This document shows, piece after piece, positions 43,953-53,462 of a stretch of 58,285 nucleotides of DNA. The stretch is from Cytophaga sp. FL35 (GTDB lineage: Bacteria; Bacteroidota; Bacteroidia; Flavobacteriales; Flavobacteriaceae). Both the position numbers and the translations under genes were made by a program. The notes under the pieces are model-generated. The model did no database searches and was not told the DNA's origin. It was given only the letters and a program-made list of their open reading frames with translations. Every line of letters begins with the position of its first letter. The stretch's first letter is position 1. Where the stretch lies: positions 1-58,285 of the forward strand of contig NZ_JACSOH010000027.1 in the NCBI RefSeq assembly GCF_014349235.1, given 5' to 3'.

Positions 43953-45110
43953 TTAATTGAACCCTTTTTTATAGGCTTTTAACCATCTTTCTGGTATTAT
44001 TTGGTCACAAGCCTGTAAATAGTCAGTTTTTGTGCAAGGTAATAACGCTACTGAATTGGTTTTAGTGTGTGGTGTCAAGATCGAAGGAACTTCTACCCAC
44101 CACCTATTGGTAAGACTACTTTTATGAAAGGTTAGCTGCTCCGTATCGCAGGGCACATTGTACTTGGTAAAATTATCCAGTTCCTCAAGTGGGCTTTCTG
44201 TTATCCTAAAATTAAAACCTTCTATAAAGTACCATATAATCTGAGCTATCAATTGACTGGATTGGTTGGCGTTCTCCATCTCATAAATACCAAAAACACT
44301 TACTTTATCCCCAAAACCGGCGTATCTGGCAATGGCACAAATTTCGCGACCCGTAAAGCCATTAGGTGAAAAACTATCTGAGTAGCCCATTTCACTGGCT
44401 CTAACCGCCCGGGCATCCAAACTTACCATATGAGCGTTTCTCAACACCGGTTCTGCCAATGTTATATCGTTACCCAATTCCCCTAAGCGGTAGGCATCAA
44501 AGAATAACCTTTCCATTAAATCCATTTCTTCTTGGGCATTGAAATAGCTCTGATACCCAATATTGGAAAAGTTATATAGATTGTTAGGCTTGTCCGTTAT
44601 GATTTTGCTCATATAGGAATGGGAAGAAATGAGCTCATCGTCCATTCCAAAATCGAACCTGCTATCTATGGAAACAAGGTTGACCAAACTTTTTAAATCA
44701 TCAAAAGCCCTGTAGGCGGGATAGGTAATATCTTGGGTGGCACCTAAAATGATGGGTACAATATCTTCCTTTAGCAGGGCCGCAACGGTGCTTTTCACCA
44801 CAAAATATGTATCCTCTACGGTTGCCCCTTCCTCAATGTCCCCAATATCTGCCAAGCTGGTATTCCAATTGCCCAACAACAGTTTGTACAATTGAATTCT
44901 AATAGCGGATACGTCTAGTTTTTCCGGCTTTTTTTCAAAAGCGTTCCTGGATTCTTTCACACCCAAAATAGCCAGAGCAACCCCATGCATCTGGGGCATG
45001 CCTTCCTGTCTTGAATGTATTTTTACATGTTTACCAATAGCTTGTTGGGGAAGAAGTTCGCAATGGGCCAAAACCCTATCATCCACCGGCACTAAAAAAT
45101 CTAGTTCCAT
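43953..45110 (-). CDS. arginase/formimidoylglutamase-fold protein with degenerate metal site
   Basis: A 385-residue member of the ureohydrolase (arginase-agmatinase-formimidoylglutamase) fold, by length and by the order of its motifs. Compared with the canonical binuclear Mn site, GGDHS is replaced by GATQD (123-127), DAHxD by DSRFD (149-153), and SxDxD by SLDAR (230-234). Three of six metal ligands (His, His, Asp) are therefore Gln126, Arg151 and Arg234. It probably does not hydrolyse guanidino or formimino substrates, and the usual label 'formimidoylglutamase' is doubtful. No histidine-degradation genes are nearby. It lies between topA and gldK, co-oriented, with its own -7 box at 45155-45162. 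Confidence 0.8.
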   Translation of the reverse strand: MELDFLVPVDDRVLAHCELLPQQAIGKHVKIHSRQEGMPQMHGVALAILGVKESRNAFEKKPEKLDVSAIRIQLYKLLLGNWNTSLADIGDIEEGATVEDTYFVVKSTVAALLKEDIVPIILGATQDITYPAYRAFDDLKSLVNLVSIDSRFDFGMDDELISSHSYMSKIITDKPNNLYNFSNIGYQSYFNAQEEMDLMERLFFDAYRLGELGNDITLAEPVLRNAHMVSLDARAVRASEMGYSDSFSPNGFTGREICAIARYAGFGDKVSVFGIYEMENANQSSQLIAQIIWYFIEGFNFRITESPLEELDNFTKYNVPCDTEQLTFHKSSLTNRWWVEVPSILTPHTKTNSVALLPCTKTDYLQACDQIIPERWLKAYKKGFN

Positions 45111-45154
45111 TACTTAAAAAGTTTGCGAGTAGTCTAGGTTACGTTCAATAAATT

Positions 45155-45162
45155 CAAAGATA
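45155..45162 (-). promoter_or_regulatory. -7 box of the arginase-like gene promoter
   Basis: The minus strand reads TATCTTTG, a full TAnnTTTG match, about 45 nt before the start at 45110. The -33 element is not evident. Confidence 0.45.
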
Positions 45163-45206
45163 ACTATCACTTTGAAAGTTTACGACTGAAAAGGGGCTTT
45201 AAAAGA

Positions 45207-45244
45207 AAAAAAGCAGGCTCCCTTGAATCTGAGGCCTGCTTTTT
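45207..45244 (-). terminator. rho-independent terminator of topA
   Basis: AGCAGGC (45212-45218) pairs with GCCTGCT (45234-45240), flanked by A-runs and T-runs on both sides. It lies about 26 bp past the topA stop. The T-run on the minus strand is the complement of 45205-45212. Confidence 0.85.
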
Positions 45245-45265
45245 ATTCCTTTTGAGAAAAAACTT

Positions 45266-47749
45266 CTATTTCTTCTTCTTTGCTCGCGTTTTCTTTTTTG
45301 GAGTTTTGGCCTCAATTAAAGATTTGGCCTCTTCCAATGACATTTTTGCGGCATCCACGGTTTTGGCCAATTCTACTTTGACCCTACCTTTTATAATATT
45401 ATGTCTTCCCCAACGGGCCTTTTCTATCCTAATCCCTTCTTCTTCCCAATTTTGGACAACCTTTTCAATCTCTTTTTGCTTCTTTTGTTCAATGAGTTCA
45501 ATTAGGTCGGCTTCAGAAAGGTTATCAAAATCATACTTCTTGTTCACATTTATGAACATTCCGTCCCATTTGATAAAAGGCCCAAAACGACCAACACCCT
45601 TGGTTACATCCTTATCCTCGTATTTATAAATTGGGGCATCTGCCTTTTGCTTTTCCTTAATTAGCTCTACGGCCCTCTCAAAATCCACATCAAAAGCACT
45701 TTCCCCTTTCTCCAAGGATACGAACTTTTTACCAAAACGCACATAAGGCCCAAACCTACCTACATTGGCCTCTACCTCCTCTCCTTCATAAACCCCTAAC
45801 TTTCTAGGCAGCTTAAAGAGTTCCATTGCCTCATCATAGGTGATGGTATTTAGGGATTGATCTGGCAAAAGGCTTGCAAATTGTGGCTTTTCCTCATCTT
45901 CTACTGTACCTATCTGTACCATGGGCCCAAAACGACCTAATCTAACCGAGACCTGACGACCCGATTTTGGATCTTCTCCCAATATACGTTCTCCACTGGC
46001 TCGATCGGCGTTTTCCTCCACATCCAGCACGGTAGGGTGAAAATCCTTATAGAATTCCTTCATTACCTTTTGCCAATCTTCTACTCCTTCCGCGATTTCA
46101 TCAAAATCCTCTTCTACCTTGGCCGTAAAATTGTAATCTAAAATGTTGGCAAAGTGACTTACCAAAAAGTCGTTTACGATCATTCCTATATCCGTAGGTA
46201 CCAATTTGCCCTTATCGGAACCGACCATCTCCGATAATTTCTTTTCCTGAACGGAATTTGCTTCAAGCAATAACTGCACATAAGCGCGTTCTGTTCCTTC
46301 TATCGTACCTTTTTCTACATATCCCCTATTCTGAATGGTTGAAATGGTTGGAGCATACGTAGAAGGTCTCCCGATACCCAACTCCTCCAACTTTTTCACC
46401 AAAGAAGCTTCCGTAAAACGATACGGGGCTCTCGAGAATCTTTCGGTAGCGGTGATATAGTTATTGGAAACAGCCTCCCCTTCTACCATGGCAGGAAGCA
46501 TTCCTTCTTGTTCCTCGACGAGGTCCTCCTCATCTACCCCTTCCATATACACTTTAAGGAAACCATCAAACTTGATAACCTCCCCGTTGGCACTAAACTG
46601 CTCTTGATGGGTATTGGCCACCACTTTCACATTGGTCCTTTCTAATTGGGCATCACTCATTTGCGATGCAATGGTCCTTTTCCAGATAAGCTCATAAAGC
46701 TTCATCTGATCTCGTTCCAAAGAAGGTGACTGATTGGTGATATCTGTAGGGCGTATGGCTTCGTGTGCTTCTTGGGCACCTTTGCTTTTGCCCTTAAAAT
46801 TACGAACAGTGCTATAGTTCTCCCCGTAATTTTTAATTATTGCATCCTTTGCTGCATTTATGGCCTCGCCGGATAGATTAACACTATCCGTTCTCATGTA
46901 GGTTATAAGACCGGCCTCATATAAACGTTGGGCAACTTGCATGGTCCTGGACACCGAGAAATACAATTTCCTGGAGGCTTCCTGTTGCAGAGTTGATGTT
47001 GTAAAAGGTGCGGATGGCGACTTTTTTGCCGGTTTTTTATCCAGGCTTCCAACGGAAAAATCAGCACCTATATTCTGCTCCAAAAAGTTTTGAGCTTCCT
47101 GTTTTGATGCAAAAGTCTTATTCAACTTTGCAGTAAACGTACTGCCTTCTTTTGTTTTAAATTCTGCCGATATACGAAAAGACGCCTCCGGGGTAAAAGC
47201 TTCTATATCCCTTTCCCTTTCAACGATCAAACGCACGGCAACTGATTGTACCCTACCTGCGGAAAGGCCCGGTTTTATCTTTTTCCAAAGCACTGGTGAA
47301 AGTTCATAACCTACCAAACGATCCAACACCCTCCTTGCCTGTTGGGCATTTACCAAATTATAATTAATGGTACGCGGGTTCTCTATTGCTTTTTGAATGG
47401 CACTTTTAGTAATAGAATTGAAAACAATTCTTTTGGTCTTGTCCCTATCCAGTTTTAGCGTTTCTGCCAAATGCCATGAAATAGCCTCTCCCTCCCGGTC
47501 CTCATCACTTGCCAACCATATAGTGTCTGCCTTGTTGGCCAAATCCCGTAATTTCTTAACTAAGGATTTCTTGTCAGAATCAACAATATACTTGGGTTCA
47601 AAATCATTGTCTACATCCACGCCAAGTTCTTTGGAAGGTAAATCTGCAATATGCCCAAAACTGGACTCAACTTTAAAATCCTTTCCTAAAAACTTTTCTA
47701 TGGTCTTTGCCTTTGCGGGCGACTCTACTATTACTAAATTCTTGGCCAT
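45266..47749 (-). CDS. topA: DNA topoisomerase I
   Basis: An 827-residue type IA topoisomerase that relaxes negative supercoils. The Toprim domain has E9 in VESPAKAKTIEKF and DEDREGE at 82-88. The catalytic tyrosine is Y284 in ITYMRTDS. The C-terminal third lacks classic tetracysteine zinc fingers and instead has repeated GRFGP-Y-V/I-R/K-F/W units (topo I C-terminal repeat), as is usual in Bacteroidota. It ends in a lysine-rich tail (KKKTRAKKKK). A promoter is proposed at 47769-47802. Confidence 0.97.
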   Translation of the reverse strand: MAKNLVIVESPAKAKTIEKFLGKDFKVESSFGHIADLPSKELGVDVDNDFEPKYIVDSDKKSLVKKLRDLANKADTIWLASDEDREGEAISWHLAETLKLDRDKTKRIVFNSITKSAIQKAIENPRTINYNLVNAQQARRVLDRLVGYELSPVLWKKIKPGLSAGRVQSVAVRLIVERERDIEAFTPEASFRISAEFKTKEGSTFTAKLNKTFASKQEAQNFLEQNIGADFSVGSLDKKPAKKSPSAPFTTSTLQQEASRKLYFSVSRTMQVAQRLYEAGLITYMRTDSVNLSGEAINAAKDAIIKNYGENYSTVRNFKGKSKGAQEAHEAIRPTDITNQSPSLERDQMKLYELIWKRTIASQMSDAQLERTNVKVVANTHQEQFSANGEVIKFDGFLKVYMEGVDEEDLVEEQEGMLPAMVEGEAVSNNYITATERFSRAPYRFTEASLVKKLEELGIGRPSTYAPTISTIQNRGYVEKGTIEGTERAYVQLLLEANSVQEKKLSEMVGSDKGKLVPTDIGMIVNDFLVSHFANILDYNFTAKVEEDFDEIAEGVEDWQKVMKEFYKDFHPTVLDVEENADRASGERILGEDPKSGRQVSVRLGRFGPMVQIGTVEDEEKPQFASLLPDQSLNTITYDEAMELFKLPRKLGVYEGEEVEANVGRFGPYVRFGKKFVSLEKGESAFDVDFERAVELIKEKQKADAPIYKYEDKDVTKGVGRFGPFIKWDGMFINVNKKYDFDNLSEADLIELIEQKKQKEIEKVVQNWEEEGIRIEKARWGRHNIIKGRVKVELAKTVDAAKMSLEEAKSLIEAKTPKKKTRAKKKK

Positions 47750-47768
47750 TAATGGTTTTTTGATGCAA

Positions 47769-47802
47769 CAAAAGTAATTGAAATTTTTAATTTGCCTTAC
47801 AA
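47769..47802 (-). promoter_or_regulatory. topA promoter
   Basis: On the minus strand TTG (47802-47800), 23 nt, then TACTTTTG (47776-47769), a full TAnnTTTG match about 20 nt before the topA ATG. The spacing is at the long end of the known range. Confidence 0.5.
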
Positions 47803-47818
47803 TAGCTATGCTAGCAAA

Positions 47819-47848
47819 ATAAAAACGCCCCGATAAAACGGGGCGTTA
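47819..47848 (-). terminator. rho-independent terminator of the LVIVD gene
   Basis: AACGCCCCG (47824-47832) and CGGGGCGTT (47839-47847) form a perfect 9-bp stem with a 6-nt loop, followed on the minus strand by TTTATTTT. It lies 21 bp past the stop. Confidence 0.85.
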
Positions 47849-47867
47849 AAAGCTTTATTATGTAAAA

Positions 47868-49169
47868 TTAGTTAAGACTATATTCACTTAAGAGTTCAAT
47901 ATTCCCTTCAGAATAGGCATATTGATAGAGTACCCCATCCCCAATCATCAACAAACTCTGTGATAGCGGTATAACATCATAAGTAACTATATCTTTAAAA
48001 TGATTTATTAGTTGAATGTTGCCCACATCGCTCTTATCAAAGACCTTTAGACCATCCGCCCCATCGCAAACAAACAATAAATCCTCTTTAAAGCCCAAAC
48101 CAAAAGGTCCGGATAACGGATAAAATCTAAACAAGGATGGATTTGCCAAATTGGACACATCTACTATATAAAGACCACTCTCTGTATTGCCACAAAAAGT
48201 ATCTCCCCTGAGTGTAACAAAAGCCCAATCACCATCGACCACTACGGGGTCACACGCTGTGCCGTGTTGAAAGTCCGATACATAAACCGGTTTTTCAGGA
48301 TTACTAATATCGTAGATGTACATTCCCTGTGGTCCTCCTAAGAACAGAATTTCACCCTGATTATAAATAGTCTCGATGGCACCGTTGGTATACACATCTT
48401 CTAAGGTAACGGGGTTATCCAAATCCGTAATATCAAAAATACTGATACTGGACCATTCAACTGCATATAAATAGTTTCCCACAATCTTGAACCTGGCCAA
48501 GGAGCCACTCTGTCCGGTACTGTTATCGGAAGCAGTACTTTCACCTCTTGCAGACTCACTGAAAGCAATACCATCTTGCAATGCCAAATCATTATAACCA
48601 AACCTACTTTCAAACTCTGCTTGGCTCAGGCGTTCTCTTTTCACTTCCCAACCAACTATAGCTTCATTTCCGGCATCAAACTCGCTATAATCAAAATAAT
48701 CGGCCTCAGGCCAATCCACATCGAAACCTACCGTACACCAAAATTCTTGGTAAATAGCATTTTCAATTCTTTTCGCCGCAGGTATATCATTGATGTCCGA
48801 GATATCAAAAATTACCAAATCACCATAACTATCCGCATACAATCTATCGTTTTTAATAGAGATGTCATTGTTACCCTCCAACTTAATGAAAGCTATATTT
48901 TGCGGACTGGACGGATTACTATTATCAATAACATGGATACCTCTGTAAAGGTCATTAACGAACACATAGTCTTGGTATGCATAAATCTTGCCGAATTGCT
49001 GTATGGGTTCTGGTTCCATAACATCAACGGCCTCTTCTTTAAAAACCCTTAAATCCGAAGTAAGGGGTACCGCTACGAGATATTCCTTTTTTTCAGCGTT
49101 ATCATCATCTGAGCAAGAGGTAAATAGTGCCGAGAAGGCTACGAACAATACTAGAAAAGTCTTTTTCAT
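47868..49169 (-). CDS. LVIVD repeat beta-propeller lipoprotein
   Basis: A 433-residue lipoprotein (lipobox ALFTSC, about residue 20, then SDDD). Several LVIVD-type repeats follow, each about 40-45 residues with a hydrophobic strand, ID/FDISD/DVSN and a Pro turn (VIDNSNPSSPQNIAFI, IFDISDINDIPAAKRI, IFDITDLDNPVTL, IYDISNPEKPVYVSDF, IVDVSNLANPSLF). These should fold as a beta-propeller. The function is unknown; surface location is likely because of the acidic residues after Cys. The ATG at 49169 is chosen because the longer reading begins at a TTG and would bury the signal peptide. Confidence 0.87.
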   Translation of the reverse strand: MKKTFLVLFVAFSALFTSCSDDDNAEKKEYLVAVPLTSDLRVFKEEAVDVMEPEPIQQFGKIYAYQDYVFVNDLYRGIHVIDNSNPSSPQNIAFIKLEGNNDISIKNDRLYADSYGDLVIFDISDINDIPAAKRIENAIYQEFWCTVGFDVDWPEADYFDYSEFDAGNEAIVGWEVKRERLSQAEFESRFGYNDLALQDGIAFSESARGESTASDNSTGQSGSLARFKIVGNYLYAVEWSSISIFDITDLDNPVTLEDVYTNGAIETIYNQGEILFLGGPQGMYIYDISNPEKPVYVSDFQHGTACDPVVVDGDWAFVTLRGDTFCGNTESGLYIVDVSNLANPSLFRFYPLSGPFGLGFKEDLLFVCDGADGLKVFDKSDVGNIQLINHFKDIVTYDVIPLSQSLLMIGDGVLYQYAYSEGNIELLSEYSLN

Positions 49170-49240
49170 AATAGCAAGTGGTTTGTTTCCCAAAAGATGA
49201 AAAATTCATCATTTAGTTGCGTAACATAACTATTATTTAA

Positions 49241-49978
49241 CTAAATAGTTTCTGTTTCAGAATTACGTTCCACAGCATCCATGTAAATAAAATACATGGG
49301 TATTTTAGATAGCATAGCGGTGAACAAAATCCCAACAAAACAAAGAATAATGCCTAGCTCCGCAATGATTCCCGTTAGCAGTATCAATCCAAAAATGACC
49401 AACCAATTCTTATTGGCCAATTGCAAACTGGCTTTTGTAATTTCAACAGGTGAAAGACCTTCGGTAAAAGCAAAAAATGCGGGCAACAAAGAAATGGGCA
49501 CTATAAAATAAATAATACCTACCCCACACATCATTGCTCCCACAATTGCCATAACTAGCATAATTAGCCCAAGAAGCAAACTCTTCTTCCACCTGCCATT
49601 TTTAAAAAAATAAAAATAATCATCCGGCACATCCAGATTGTGGTACTTATGATGGCAAATTCTTAGAAAAGCAGCATTTAAGGCGATGGCCGTGGTCATG
49701 GCAGCAACCACTAAAATTGGCATTAACCCCATCATCATTAACCCCAAAACCGGACTCATTTCTTCGGATTTCAACATTTCAGGCTCAGTTACTCCGGCCG
49801 CAATCATGGGCATATATAGCAGTATGTAAAATGGCGCAATCAATACAAGTCCAAATAATAGGGTAATAAAACCTTGAAGCCATACTTTTTTATACAATTC
49901 AAAAGTCTTGGTCAAAATAGTTCCGAATTCCAATTTATTGCTTTTTGAAATTCGGGAGGTAACTTCGTTAAAATCCAT
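49241..49978 (-). CDS. multi-pass membrane protein of unknown function
   Basis: A 245-residue protein with about six hydrophobic segments in three paired blocks. A charged N-terminus (FGTILTKTFELYKKVW) precedes the first pair, as in the YciC/DUF975-like group of integral membrane proteins. No catalytic motif is seen. The ATG at 49978 is chosen because the upstream TATATTTG promoter box (50012-50019) overlaps the longer reading. It diverges from miaB. I do not recognise the family with certainty. Confidence 0.75.
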   Translation of the reverse strand: MDFNEVTSRISKSNKLEFGTILTKTFELYKKVWLQGFITLLFGLVLIAPFYILLYMPMIAAGVTEPEMLKSEEMSPVLGLMMMGLMPILVVAAMTTAIALNAAFLRICHHKYHNLDVPDDYFYFFKNGRWKKSLLLGLIMLVMAIVGAMMCGVGIIYFIVPISLLPAFFAFTEGLSPVEITKASLQLANKNWLVIFGLILLTGIIAELGIILCFVGILFTAMLSKIPMYFIYMDAVERNSETETI

Positions 49979-50011
49979 AATTAATGTGGTGGTTGGTTGA
50001 TTGTTTTGAAA

Positions 50012-50019
50012 CAAATATA
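50012..50019 (-). promoter_or_regulatory. -7 box of the membrane protein gene
   Basis: The minus strand reads TATATTTG, a full TAnnTTTG match, 33 nt before the ATG at 49978. A TTTT stands about 18 nt upstream, where TTTG is expected. Confidence 0.5.
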
Positions 50020-50063
50020 AGGAACTGACCTTTGTTTAAAATACCATTAAAATTCACTGTCAA

Positions 50064-50096
50064 TTTGTCACACTGATGGATAAAGCCCTATATTTG
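50064..50096 (+). promoter_or_regulatory. miaB promoter (-33 and -7 boxes)
   Basis: TTTG (50064-50067), 21 nt, then TATATTTG (50089-50096) is a full match to the Bacteroidota consensus. Transcription should start near 50100, which rules out the ATG at 50076 as the miaB start. Confidence 0.65.
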
Positions 50097-50123
50097 CAGC
50101 CCGCATTTATGATGGAAAAATAC

Positions 50124-51572
50124 ATGGAAAAAACAATTGACGAATCTATACAAGGTTCTGCACTTTCCCTAGACGGCAAAAATGGCAATGCAAGAAAGCT
50201 TTATATTGAAAGTTACGGTTGCCAAATGAATTTTTCGGATAGTGAGATAGTGGCCTCCATTCTTTCAAAAGAAGGCTTTGATACCACACAACAGCTTAAT
50301 GAGGCAGACCTGGTATTGGTAAACACCTGCTCCATTCGAGAAAAAGCAGAGCTTACCGTTAGAAAGCGATTAGAGAAATTCAATGCGATAAAAAAAGAAA
50401 GGCCTCATTTAAAAGTGGGCGTTCTTGGCTGTATGGCGGAACGACTCAAGCATAAATTTCTGGAAGAGGAAAAAATTGTGGATATGGTTGTTGGGCCGGA
50501 CGCTTATAAAGACCTGCCCAATTTAATTCAAGAAATAGATGAAGGTCGCAATGCAGTGAACGTCATTCTATCCAAGGAAGAAACCTATGGAGACGTTGCA
50601 CCGGTAAGACTTAATACAAACGGAATCACGGCCTTTGTTTCCATTACCCGCGGTTGTGACAATATGTGTACCTTTTGCGTGGTACCCTTTACTAGAGGAA
50701 GGGAACGCAGCAGAGACCCCCAGTCCATTATCCAAGAAGTGAACGATCTATGGGACAAAGGCTTCAAGGAAATTACCCTATTGGGCCAGAATGTGGACAG
50801 CTATCTATGGTATGGTGGAGGGCTTAAAAAAGACTTTGACAAAGCTTCGGAAATGGAACGCGCCACGGCCGTTAACTTTTCAAAATTATTGGAAAAAGTG
50901 GCCTTGGCACAGCCTAAAATGCGTATTAGGTTTTCAACCTCCAATCCACAGGACATGACCTTGGATGTTATTCACACCATGGCCAAATATGAAAATATCT
51001 GTAATTACATCCACCTTCCCGTTCAAAGTGGTAGTGACCGTATTTTGAAGGCCATGAACCGCCTACATACACGTGCAGAATATTTTGAACTGATAGACAA
51101 CATTAAAAGGATTATACCGGATTGTGCCATATCACAGGATATGATCGCAGGTTTCCCAACGGAAACGGAAGAAGACCACCAAGATACTTTGTCCTTAATG
51201 GAATATGTAAAATACGAATATGGTTTTATGTTCGCCTATTCCGAAAGGCCAGGTACACTTGCTGAGAGAAAATTGGAGGATGATGTGCCCGACGATATTA
51301 AAAAAAGAAGGCTTACAGAAATTATTGACCTACAAAGACAACACTCCTTTGAACGCATTCAAGCCAACTTGGGAAAAGTTCAAGAAGTTCTAATTGAGGG
51401 AAGTTCTAAGCGATCAGACGACCATTGGATGGGGCGAACCTCGCAAAATACGGTTGCCGTTTTTCCAAAGGAACATTACCAAGTGGGTGATTTTGTCATG
51501 GTCGAAATGGAGGATTGTACTTCTGCCACGCTTTTGGGCAAGGCCGTTGGCTATTCAAAAAATCAGGGTTAA
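50124..51572 (+). CDS. miaB: tRNA-2-methylthio-N6-dimethylallyladenosine synthase
   Basis: A 482-residue radical-SAM methylthiotransferase that modifies A37 of tRNAs reading UNN codons. The N-terminal MTTase domain holds the auxiliary-cluster cysteines C33, C69 and C103 ([31 protein letters not shown]). The radical-SAM motif C-x3-C-x2-C is C178/C182/C185, and a C-terminal TRAM domain follows. The start at 50124 is chosen over 50076 because the promoter lies downstream of the latter; 50112 is also possible. It is the first gene of the operon with the sigma-54 activator and lptE. Confidence 0.97.
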   Translation: MEKTIDESIQGSALSLDGKNGNARKLYIESYGCQMNFSDSEIVASILSKEGFDTTQQLNEADLVLVNTCSIREKAELTVRKRLEKFNAIKKERPHLKVGVLGCMAERLKHKFLEEEKIVDMVVGPDAYKDLPNLIQEIDEGRNAVNVILSKEETYGDVAPVRLNTNGITAFVSITRGCDNMCTFCVVPFTRGRERSRDPQSIIQEVNDLWDKGFKEITLLGQNVDSYLWYGGGLKKDFDKASEMERATAVNFSKLLEKVALAQPKMRIRFSTSNPQDMTLDVIHTMAKYENICNYIHLPVQSGSDRILKAMNRLHTRAEYFELIDNIKRIIPDCAISQDMIAGFPTETEEDHQDTLSLMEYVKYEYGFMFAYSERPGTLAERKLEDDVPDDIKKRRLTEIIDLQRQHSFERIQANLGKVQEVLIEGSSKRSDDHWMGRTSQNTVAVFPKEHYQVGDFVMVEMEDCTSATLLGKAVGYSKNQG

Positions 51573-51623
51573 CCCCAATTCATATATTAATAACAGTACC
51601 GTTTTTTAACGGTTAGGCATATT

Positions 51624-52892
51624 ATGGAAAGTGTACAGGCTATAAAGCAACGTTTTGAACTTATTGGCAATGACCCCAAACTTAATAGGGCCATAGAAAA
51701 AGCGGTTCAGGTAGCACCAACGGATATTTCCGTATTGGTTACAGGAGAAAGTGGGGTTGGTAAGGAGTCCATTCCAAAGATTATTCACTCCCTAAGCCAT
51801 AGAAAACATGCTAAATATATTGCCGTTAACTGCGGTGCTATTCCAGAAGGAACCATAGACAGTGAGCTTTTTGGTCACGAAAAAGGCGCTTTTACAGGAG
51901 CTACCCAAACCCGCAGCGGTTATTTTGAAGTGGCGGATGGCGGTACCATCTTTTTGGACGAGGTTGGGGAATTGCCCCTGACCACACAAGTAAGGCTTTT
52001 AAGGGTTTTGGAAAATGGTGAATTTCTAAAAGTAGGTTCTTCCCAAGTGCAAAAGACCAATGTACGTATTGTGGCCGCAACCAACGTACATATGTACGAG
52101 GCCATAAAAAAGGAAAAGTTTCGCGAAGACCTTTATTACAGATTAAGTACGGTAGAAATAAACATTCCGCCGTTACGGGAAAGACAGGAAGACATTCACC
52201 TTCTTTTTAGAAAGTTCGCCTCAGATTTTGGTCAGAAATACAAAATGCCCACCATCCGTTTGGATGATGATGCCGTACAACTGTTGCTCAAATATCGCTG
52301 GCCGGGTAATATTAGGCAGCTCAGAAACATCGCCGAACAAATTTCGGTTCTTGAGGAAAGCAGGCAGGTTTCTTGGTCTACCTTAAATAGTTATTTACCA
52401 AATTCCGGAAGCACCAATTTGCCGGCTGTGGTGAACCAGAAGAAAGCGGAAAGCGATTTTAGCAACGAGCGCGAAATTCTGTACAAGGTTCTTTTTGATA
52501 TGAAAAGCGACCTCAACGACCTTAAAAAATTAACCTTAGAGCTCATGAAGAATGACAATGGCGAAAAGGTACAGGAAGAAAATGAAGGTTTAATTAGAAA
52601 AATCTACGGAGAAAACGGCGAAGATGTAGAAGACATGGACCGCTCTTCACTAGAGGTACTGCATTTACCTGAACCCAAAGTAGAAGCACCGGTGAGCAGA
52701 CCTCCAGTAGAGGACAAGTACCACTTTGCCGAGGAAATAGAGGAAGAAGAAACCCTATCTTTACAGGAAAAGGAAGTAGAACTCATTAAAAAATCCTTGG
52801 AGCGTAACCGTGGAAAAAGAAAGGCTGCTGCTGCGGAGCTGGGCATTTCTGAACGTACCCTGTATAGAAAAATAAAGCAGTACGATCTGTAA
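51624..52892 (+). CDS. sigma-54-interacting AAA+ transcriptional activator without sensor domain
   Basis: A 422-residue bacterial enhancer-binding protein. The AAA+ domain begins almost at the N-terminus: Walker A GESGVGKE (41-48), the sigma-54-contacting loop GAFTGAT (88-94), Walker B GGTIFLDEVGE (106-116) and the arginine-finger region FREDLYYRL. A low-complexity acidic linker (about 315-385) leads to a Fis-type helix-turn-helix at 390-422 (RKAAAAELGISERTLYRKI). There is no receiver, PAS or GAF domain, so activity must be set by expression or a partner. It lies 51 bp after miaB and 28 bp before lptE. Possible targets include the -24/-12-like site before groES. Confidence 0.92.
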   Translation: MESVQAIKQRFELIGNDPKLNRAIEKAVQVAPTDISVLVTGESGVGKESIPKIIHSLSHRKHAKYIAVNCGAIPEGTIDSELFGHEKGAFTGATQTRSGYFEVADGGTIFLDEVGELPLTTQVRLLRVLENGEFLKVGSSQVQKTNVRIVAATNVHMYEAIKKEKFREDLYYRLSTVEINIPPLRERQEDIHLLFRKFASDFGQKYKMPTIRLDDDAVQLLLKYRWPGNIRQLRNIAEQISVLEESRQVSWSTLNSYLPNSGSTNLPAVVNQKKAESDFSNEREILYKVLFDMKSDLNDLKKLTLELMKNDNGEKVQEENEGLIRKIYGENGEDVEDMDRSSLEVLHLPEPKVEAPVSRPPVEDKYHFAEEIEEEETLSLQEKEVELIKKSLERNRGKRKAAAAELGISERTLYRKIKQYDL

Positions 52893-52920
52893 ATTCATTC
52901 ATATCTTAAGAACTAGAATC

Positions 52921-53439
52921 TTGAAAAGCATTTTATATTATCTTGGTTGCATGGCACTCACCCTTAGTTTAAGTGGTTGTGGCGTATATAATTTTACGGG
53001 GGGTAATGTAGGTACAGCAACCACCTTTAGTGTACCCAGATTTCAAAATTATGCCACGCAAAGTCCGGGTTCCACCTTTGAACCGGGCCTTGACCGTGAT
53101 TTCACCCTGGCCTTGCAAGACCGTATTCAAAACCAGACCAGTCTAAACTTGGTATCTTCCGGAGGGGATTTGCTCTATGAAGGTGAAATAGTAGAATTTA
53201 GAATTTCACCCATGAGTGCAACGGCACAGCAAACGGCTGCACAAAATAGACTTTCCATGGCAGTGAAGGTGAGATTTTATAATAAAACCAAAGAAGATGC
53301 AGATTTTGACCAACGATTTTCTTTCTTTTATGATTATGCCGATAATCTGCAGCTATCTGCCGTTAAGGACGAAGCCTTAGAAGTAATTTTTGAACGAATT
53401 ACCCAAGATATTTTTAATGCCTCTTTGGCAGATTGGTAG
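52921..53439 (+). CDS. lptE: LPS-assembly lipoprotein LptE
   Basis: A 172-residue lipoprotein that plugs the LptD barrel in the outer membrane. The lipobox is LSLSGC (Cys20), followed by GVYNFTGG, typical of the flavobacterial LptE. The start is a TTG at 52921. The only nearby ATG (52951) would leave nine residues before the lipobox and no basic N-region, so the TTG is preferred. It is encoded between the sigma-54 activator and the gene of unknown function, co-oriented. Confidence 0.88.
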   Translation: MKSILYYLGCMALTLSLSGCGVYNFTGGNVGTATTFSVPRFQNYATQSPGSTFEPGLDRDFTLALQDRIQNQTSLNLVSSGGDLLYEGEIVEFRISPMSATAQQTAAQNRLSMAVKVRFYNKTKEDADFDQRFSFFYDYADNLQLSAVKDEALEVIFERITQDIFNASLADW

Positions 53440-53462
53440 TCTAAGCCTACTAGCAAAGCTCT

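Noticed and set aside
43953-45110. Functional formimidoylglutamase of histidine degradation
   Set aside because: Three of six metal ligands are replaced and no hut genes are nearby.
48576-49052. Plus-strand ORF of 158 codons
   Set aside because: It is antisense to the LVIVD gene and its reading gives no recognisable domain.
51598-51613. Terminator between miaB and the sigma-54 activator
   Set aside because: ACCGTT/AACGGT forms only a 6-bp stem and is not followed by a T-run. It is at most a small leader hairpin.
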